Assembly (NCBI RefSeq): GCF_018531475.1
Contig: NZ_JAHDTG010000140.1
Span: 1-9,619 of the forward strand
DNA: 9,619 nucleotides
Reading direction: 5' to 3'
Source of the DNA: Pseudonocardia mahuensis
GTDB lineage: Bacteria > Actinomycetota > Actinomycetes > Mycobacteriales > Pseudonocardiaceae
Numbering within the stretch: position 1 is the first letter of the stretch; each line of letters begins with the position of its first letter. Below the pieces are notes generated by a model. The model was not told the origin of the DNA. It did not search any database and saw only the letters and a list, made by a program, of their open reading frames with translations. Below, one piece after another: positions 5,740 through 9,619 of the stretch. Made by a program: the position numbers and the translations under genes.

Positions 5740-6837
5740 GTGACGGAGATGGTTCGAGGGGACCGGTGTGTCGAGCGCTCGCCCGACCGCAGTGATGTCG
5801 CCAGGATGAGGGAGGTCGGACCCGGCTCACTCATCGGCCACCGGGCGATGACGGTGATCTCCCGGATCAGCGCGATGGCCTCGTCCGCCGCGTCGACCTC
5901 CGAGCGAATCCAGGAAATCCTCGAGCAACTCCGGAGGCTGATCCCCATCGAGGCTGCGATGGTCTCCTTCGTCGACCCGACGAGCGGAGGCCCTCGGGTC
6001 GTCACCAGCCAGGGGTATTCGACATCCCTCGTCAGCTACCTCAACGGCCGCGAGTTCCACACCGAGATGATCGCGCCGTTCTGCCTGCCCCAGCGCGGGT
6101 GGCCGGTGCGCGAGCGGGACCTGCCGGTCGACCCGCTGAGCCTGCGCTGCGTCACGGACTACTTCCTACCGGCCGGCCTGGTCGAGGGCTTGCTCAGCGC
6201 GCTCGTGACCGCCGGTGGCCGGTACGTCGGGTTCATAGACATCTCGGCCGGGGACTACCAACACCCGTCGGACGAGGCGTGCGCAGTGGTCGGCTACCTG
6301 GCGCCCACGCTCGCCAACGTCATCGATCCCCGCCAGTCGGCGCGGTGGCTGGCCTCGACGCTGGCCGATGACTGCGTCGCGATCGGGTTCTCCGGAGACG
6401 GCGGGGTCGCTCTGCTCCGCGGCGAGCCGGACCCTGAACTCCTCGATCCTCGCAGCGTGCTGCAGCAAACGGCCACCCGGTTGCTCAGCGGGACCCCGAC
6501 GACCGCGGCGTTCCTGTGGCCGACGTCCGACGGCGGCTGGTACGCCTGCCGTGTGCTCCGCTGCCGTGACGGGGTGATCGTTCTCGCGGCCACCCGGGTT
6601 CAGCAGCCGAACGGCCTCACCCGACGCGAACTAGAGGTGCTCACATTCCTGGTCGACGGCGGGTCGAACGCGGAGATCGGGGGGCGGTTGAAGGTCACCG
6701 CCCGCACGGTCAAGGCGCACGTCGAGCACATCCTCCAGAAGCTCGACACGCCGACCCGCGCGGCCGCGGTCGGCCGGTCCATCATGGAAGGCCTCCTCCT
6801 CCCGCCAGAGGCGCTCGCAGAGCTGCGTTCGCGGTGA
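5740..6837 (+). CDS. LuxR-family transcriptional regulator with GAF-like N-terminus
   Basis: A predicted 365-aa DNA-binding regulator. Residues about 293-345 are a LuxR C-terminal helix-turn-helix beginning LTRRELEVLTFLVDG, with the recognition region EIGGRLKVTARTVKAHVEHI and the usual dimer helix after it. The first 200 residues have the look of a GAF-type sensory domain (start ISRISAMASSAASTSERIQE, core VEGLLSALVTAGGRYVGFIDIS), which in such proteins binds a small ligand; this is from pattern, not search. There is no receiver Asp motif, so it is not an obvious two-component regulator. Three starts are possible: TTG 5728, GTG 5740 and ATG 5749. I prefer GTG 5740 because GGGAG (5730-5734) lies 5 nt before it. 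The gene follows the dehydrogenase by 22 nt and precedes the oxygenase B leader. It could control the divergent region, the oxygenase B promoter, or both. Confidence 0.88.
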   Translation: MTEMVRGDRCVERSPDRSDVARMREVGPGSLIGHRAMTVISRISAMASSAASTSERIQEILEQLRRLIPIEAAMVSFVDPTSGGPRVVTSQGYSTSLVSYLNGREFHTEMIAPFCLPQRGWPVRERDLPVDPLSLRCVTDYFLPAGLVEGLLSALVTAGGRYVGFIDISAGDYQHPSDEACAVVGYLAPTLANVIDPRQSARWLASTLADDCVAIGFSGDGGVALLRGEPDPELLDPRSVLQQTATRLLSGTPTTAAFLWPTSDGGWYACRVLRCRDGVIVLAATRVQQPNGLTRRELEVLTFLVDGGSNAEIGGRLKVTARTVKAHVEHILQKLDTPTRAAAVGRSIMEGLLLPPEALAELRSR

Positions 6838-7336
6838 CCCCCGCCACCCGGAGCTGCGCCTTCCCGTCCCCAGGGTCGTGAACACGTGGCGGCTGGTGGC
6901 GACCACGGATCGGGAACGCCCTGCCGCTCTCACCGGCCCCGGCGTGCCGCCCCGCGGCTCACGGTTCGCTGCGGCGGGCCCCATATCGGTCGAATGGCGA
7001 TCGAGGCGCGCTGCGCGGCGGTGCAACCATGACTGCATTGTGCGATGACCCATCCAGGCCGAGGCCCTTCCTGATCGGACTGAGGAGGAAAACGGAGCGG
7101 CCGGCATTCTGTCTGCCGGAATGAACAGGCCGCGATCGTGACGAGCGGCCGCAGCCGCTAAACGTCGACGAGTGACGGTACGGGCGCCTGCGCCTGATCG
7201 TTGTTCATTTGCGGGTGCTCCAGCGGCTGAATCAAGTTCGGTGATACGCGGGCCGCTCAGCGCGTCCATACCGTGCATCGGCATTTCAGCACGACCGGCA
7301 ACGGTGATCAGCGGACGAGAGTGAGGAGACAAGTCG
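6838..7336. other. 499-bp non-coding leader of oxygenase B with several hairpins
   Basis: No convincing gene is seen here; open frames on the minus strand lack family features. Small inverted repeats cluster in the middle: CCGGCA/TGCCGG (7101-7106/7114-7119), AGCGGC-CGCA-GCCGCT (7144-7159) and GGCGC-CT-GCGCC (7183-7194). They may form the 5' end structure of the oxygenase B transcript or terminate the regulator transcript. I found no recognisable riboswitch and no copy of the 4591 palindrome. The oxygenase B ribosome binding site GAGGAG is at 7323-7328. Confidence 0.55.
7101..7159 (+). promoter_or_regulatory. Two adjacent stem-loops upstream of oxygenase B
   Basis: The first has arms CCGGCA and TGCCGG with a 7-nt loop. 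The second, 25 nt on, has arms AGCGGC and GCCGCT with a 4-nt loop. An alternative pairing CATTC (7105-7109) with GAATG (7119-7123) overlaps the first stem. They might be operators, a terminator for the preceding regulator gene, or leader structure. Confidence 0.35.
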
Positions 7337-8518
7337 ATGACACTGTCTGACTTCCGGGTTACGGCGTCGACAGAGCAGCTCTTGGCGGAACTTCGTGGTA
7401 TCGCCGAGTCGAACAACAGCGAGCAGATGTCCCTGCCGCCGGCGACGTACTCGTCGGAAGAGCTTTTCGAGCTGGAGTGCGAGAAGATCTTCCGGCCTGG
7501 TTGGATCATGGTGGGGCGCGTCGACCAGGTTCCCAATCCGGGCGACTTCCTGGCGGTGGATCTTCTCGACGAGCGACTCGTCATCACGCGAGATCACCGC
7601 GACGGTGAGGTCCACGTCCTGTCGCGGGTGTGCACCCATCGATGGATGTCGGTTTGCGAGGGGTCGGGCAATTCGAGAACCCTCGAATGTCCGTACCACG
7701 CGTGGAAGTTCGAGATGGACGGCGCCCTGCGCAGCGCCCCTCAGATGAAGGACTCGCCGTCGTACGACAAGGCGGCCCTGGGCCTCACACCGGCCCGACA
7801 CGAGATCTGGCAGGGGTTCGTCTTCGTCAATCTGGACGGCCGGGCGGAGCCACTCGCGCCGCACCTGGTGGGTCTCGACGAGGAGATCAAGGAATACCGG
7901 CTGTCCGAGTGGAAGACGGTGTGGACCCGCGACTACGGCGAGATGCCGTGGGACTGGAAGGTGATGCAGGACAACGGCGACTGCTACCACCACATCGGCC
8001 TGCACCGGGAAACGCTCTTCGACACCTTCCCGAACAGCCTCATCTGGACTCAGCCGACGGAGGGGCACTACGTGTACACCGGGTGCGGTACGGCCCAGGA
8101 CAAGCTGGTTCCGGATGCGGAGGGCCGGCCGGCCACTCCGACCACGCTGCCACTGGCACCAGGGCTCACCCAGTTCCAGCGGGAGAACCTGCTTCTGATC
8201 TACGTGCACCCGAACTACTTCATCGCGCCGAGCCCGGATAACGCCATCGTTGCTCGGGTCTTCCCGGTCGGCCCAGGCAAGGTCCGGTTCATCACGGATC
8301 TACTCGTGCCACCGAATGCATTTGACGATCCCGAGTTCGACAAGAAGGTCGACCAGATCGCGAGCGGCTGGGATGTCGTCAATGTCGAGGATGTGCGGGC
8401 CTGCACGTCCGTGCAGCACAACTCCCGGAGCCAGTGGGCCAAGCGGAGCCCACTGAGCACCGAGGAGCTGTGCGTCGCGCAGTTCGCTGCCTGGTACAGC
8501 CGGCAGATGACTGAATAG
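7337..8518 (+). CDS. Rieske non-heme iron oxygenase alpha subunit (oxygenase B)
   Basis: A 393-aa catalytic oxygenase subunit, paralogous to oxygenase A over its full length. The Rieske site is Cys99-x-His101 and Cys118-x2-His121 with the standard 16-residue spacing. The mononuclear iron ligands are His218 and His223 in QDNGDCYHHIGLH, with Asp352 in the later motif VEDVR. The bridging acid is Asp215, the usual residue, while oxygenase A has Glu. Shared blocks with A include GLTxxQR, the PSPD/PGPD region and the QGFVFVN/NGFVFVN strand. ATG 7337 follows GAGGAG (7323-7328) by 8 nt. It has a long leader, so it probably starts its own transcript, which continues into the 155-aa protein 51 nt downstream and stops at the hairpin at 9051. 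No beta subunit, ferredoxin or reductase is in this unit, so it must use the reductase at 554-1675 or one encoded elsewhere. Substrate unknown. Confidence 0.93.
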   Translation: MTLSDFRVTASTEQLLAELRGIAESNNSEQMSLPPATYSSEELFELECEKIFRPGWIMVGRVDQVPNPGDFLAVDLLDERLVITRDHRDGEVHVLSRVCTHRWMSVCEGSGNSRTLECPYHAWKFEMDGALRSAPQMKDSPSYDKAALGLTPARHEIWQGFVFVNLDGRAEPLAPHLVGLDEEIKEYRLSEWKTVWTRDYGEMPWDWKVMQDNGDCYHHIGLHRETLFDTFPNSLIWTQPTEGHYVYTGCGTAQDKLVPDAEGRPATPTTLPLAPGLTQFQRENLLLIYVHPNYFIAPSPDNAIVARVFPVGPGKVRFITDLLVPPNAFDDPEFDKKVDQIASGWDVVNVEDVRACTSVQHNSRSQWAKRSPLSTEELCVAQFAAWYSRQMTE

Positions 8519-8558
8519 CTCGGTCGGTGGATCACCCATCGGTGGTATGCGGAAATTT

Positions 8559-8563
8559 GGAGG
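8559..8563 (+). promoter_or_regulatory. Ribosome binding site that selects GTG 8570 over ATG 8564
   Basis: GGAGG ends directly against the ATG at 8564, leaving no spacer, but lies 6 nt before the in-frame GTG at 8570. Together with the exact N-terminal alignment to the paralogue, this decides the start. Confidence 0.75.
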
Positions 8564-8569
8564 ATGGTA

Positions 8570-9037
8570 GTGCGCGAGCTCAAGGTTGAGATGACGTGTG
8601 GCGGAATCGCCGACTGGCACCGGAAGCTGCCGATCAGCGAGACCATGCGAACGGTCCCGTACGAGGCCACGATGATCGCGAAGCTGACCGTTGAAGGGCA
8701 GGACGCCCCGAGCTACTGCCGGGCCATCTGGTCCGGTATGGACGAGGTGGACGACGCCGGACACGCTCCAACCGGATTCGGTCTGGGCAGCTTCCAGGAC
8801 ATCCGCACCGGCGACCGGCTGGTTTTCCGCGTCGACTGGTACAGCGACGAGCGCCAGGAGTACAAGGGCACCTTCCAGGTCTCGTCCGGGACCGGGAAAT
8901 GGCTCAATGTCACCGGCGAGATCGAGGTCGATCTCGAGTTCTGCGCCGTACACGAAGGCGAGTCCGTTGCCGCCGACGATCCTGTTCTCGCCATGGGATT
9001 TCTCGAGGGTCGTGGCACCCTCGTGAGCGGCACCTGA
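8570..9037 (+). CDS. 155-aa protein of unknown function, copy B, paired with Rieske oxygenase
   Basis: A paralogue of the protein at 4020-4487. With GTG 8570 as start, both proteins are 155 aa and align without gaps at the N-terminus, MRELKVEMTCGGIADW against MATQRVEITAGGNADW (9 of 16 identical). Further shared blocks are MDEVDDAGHAPTGFG, FQD---GD, DWY, SGTGKW, a glycine three to four residues later, and GFLEGRGTL near the end. The upstream ATG at 8564 would add two residues but has no proper ribosome binding site spacing. The protein is soluble-looking, beta-rich in pattern, with two cysteines in places not shared with copy A. It follows oxygenase B by 51 nt and precedes a strong terminator, so it is the last gene of a two-gene unit. 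I cannot name the family. The repeated pairing with a Rieske alpha subunit suggests a functional link such as a small structural subunit, ligand carrier or downstream enzyme; this remains inference. Confidence 0.87.
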   Translation: MRELKVEMTCGGIADWHRKLPISETMRTVPYEATMIAKLTVEGQDAPSYCRAIWSGMDEVDDAGHAPTGFGLGSFQDIRTGDRLVFRVDWYSDERQEYKGTFQVSSGTGKWLNVTGEIEVDLEFCAVHEGESVAADDPVLAMGFLEGRGTLVSGT

Positions 9038-9050
9038 GGCAAGGCGAAGC

Positions 9051-9098
9051 CAGCCTCGGTCCTTCCTCCGGGTCGCACCGAAGGAAGGACCGAGGCTG
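9051..9098 (+). terminator. Strong stem-loop terminator after oxygenase B unit
   Basis: CAGCCTCGGTCCTTCCT (9051-9067) and its exact reverse complement (9082-9098) form a 17-bp stem with a 14-nt loop that can itself pair CGG with CCG. It starts 13 nt after the stop codon of the 155-aa gene. No T-run follows, which is common for actinobacterial terminators. Confidence 0.85.
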
Positions 9099-9245
9099 CT
9101 GGCCGGGGCCGGTTCGGGGGCCGGCCCGTCGATACGACTGCAAGTCAATCGGTCAAGCAAGATCCGTTCTCTTCCGAAGGGGACACTCCAGTACTGCCGA
9201 CAGTGGTTCGTCCGGTTTCGTGCCGTACGTAGAGAAAAGGTGAGT

Positions 9246-9409
9246 GTGATCGACATGTTATCAGCGGCGTCCCCGAACAAGCTTCGCTCGACATTTTCGC
9301 CACCGTCATCCTCTACGCGCTCGGAACGGTGTTCGTACTTCTTGCAGTGATCGCCGTAGGATTCATCGACCATGGGTTGGTCCGACGCAAGAAGATGCTC
9401 GACACCTGG
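9246..9409 (+). pseudogene. Truncated N-terminus of a membrane transporter, ammonium-transporter-like
   Basis: The frame ending in TGA at 9455-9457 gives GVPEQASLDIFATVILY, then a hydrophobic segment ALGTVFVLLAVIAVGFID, then HGLVRRKKMLDTW. One membrane helix followed by GLVR-K--LDT resembles the first helix and loop of Amt ammonium transporters. After DTW (to 9409) the sequence RHIHNPQRRTVRQWP no longer looks like a transporter and stops, so the gene is cut short. AAAGG-TGAG (9236-9244) precedes possible starts GTG 9246 and ATG 9255, but both are in another frame. One missing base between GAC and AT near 9254 would join GTG-ATC-GAC to the conserved frame. Truncation is best explained by an insertion of the mobile element to the right. 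The family call is from short motifs and is uncertain. Confidence 0.45.
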
Positions 9410-9502
9410 CGCCATATTCATAATCCGCAAAGAAGAACAGTCCGACAATGGCCTTGACTGCGCTCGCGTACTTGCTGATTGGCGCGCGATAGTGAGGTGA
9501 TC

Positions 9503-9619
9503 TCAGCAAGAAGGCCGTAGTTGGGGCTGTTCGAGAAGAGTCAGAACGAGCGCGGCCTTGACGTAGCTGCCGATTCGGCGGGGGCTGGCGGTGATGCGTC
9601 GCAGCGCCCGCCAGCGGCC
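9503..9619 (-). CDS. Probable transposase, C-terminal 38 residues, runs off the window
   Basis: The minus-strand frame entering at 9619 reads a coding-like tail with WRALRRITASPRRIGSYVK and ALVLTLLEQ, then ends at TGA (9505-9503). Its composition and the abrupt end beside a truncated transporter suggest the C-terminus of an insertion-sequence transposase. I cannot assign the IS family from 38 residues. The stretch 9410-9502 would then contain the element's right end; I see no certain terminal repeat because the other end lies outside the window. Confidence 0.4.
   Translation of the reverse strand, partial: GRWRALRRITASPRRIGSYVKAALVLTLLEQPQLRPSC

Noticed and set aside
6631..7587. Minus-strand open frame of 318 aa covering the oxygenase B leader
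   Set aside because: Both ends are antisense to real genes, and the middle is Arg/Ser/Ala-rich without recognisable domains or a good start.
8300..9448. Minus-strand open frame of 382 aa
   Set aside because: It crosses oxygenase B, the 155-aa gene and the terminator hairpin in antisense. The opposite strand carries well supported genes.
1..9619. CRISPR arrays, tRNA or rRNA genes
   Set aside because: No regularly spaced repeats were seen, nor a tRNA cloverleaf or rRNA sequence. The repeats found are single hairpins or pairs.

Overview
The window is high-GC DNA with G/C-rich third codon positions and strong purine-rich ribosome binding sites, which suggests an actinobacterium of the Rhodococcus/Pseudonocardia/Amycolatopsis kind. 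Genus and substrate cannot be read from the sequence. It looks like an accessory catabolic island whose two edges carry mobile-element debris.

Layout from left to right. Bases 1-515 hold a large imperfect hairpin and a frame-broken C-terminal remnant of an IS21-type IstA transposase. Bases 554-4487 form a leftward cluster. In transcription order it contains a 155-aa protein of unknown function (4487-4020), a frame-broken EamA/DMT-type permease (3927-3097), a Rieske non-heme iron oxygenase alpha subunit, 'A' (3029-1758), and a PaaE/KshB-type FAD/NAD/[2Fe-2S] reductase (1675-554). A perfect 17-bp hairpin lies between oxygenase and reductase. Bases 4488-4685 are a divergent control region with two related palindromes.

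Rightward from there run a zinc alcohol dehydrogenase (4686-5717) and a LuxR-type regulator (5740-6837). A 499-bp leader with several hairpins follows. Then come a second Rieske oxygenase alpha subunit, 'B' (7337-8518), and a second 155-aa protein (8570-9037) that is a clear paralogue of the first. A 17-bp-stem terminator (9051-9098) closes this unit. The right edge carries a truncated membrane-protein start resembling an ammonium transporter and the C-terminal end of a probable transposase.

Reading them together: the reductase can pass electrons from NAD(P)H to oxygenase A and, because no other reductase or ferredoxin is present, perhaps also to oxygenase B. The dehydrogenase would oxidise a hydroxylated product, the permease would move substrate or product, and the LuxR protein is the only local regulator. 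No oxygenase beta subunit is present. Each alpha subunit instead travels with one copy of the same unrecognised 155-aa family. This duplicated 'Rieske alpha plus small glycine-rich protein' module is the most interesting feature of the window and may be an undescribed accessory component.

Almost all frame breaks seen in the edge elements and the permease can be explained by loss of one base from a short G or C run. Sequencing error must therefore be excluded before they are called real decay.
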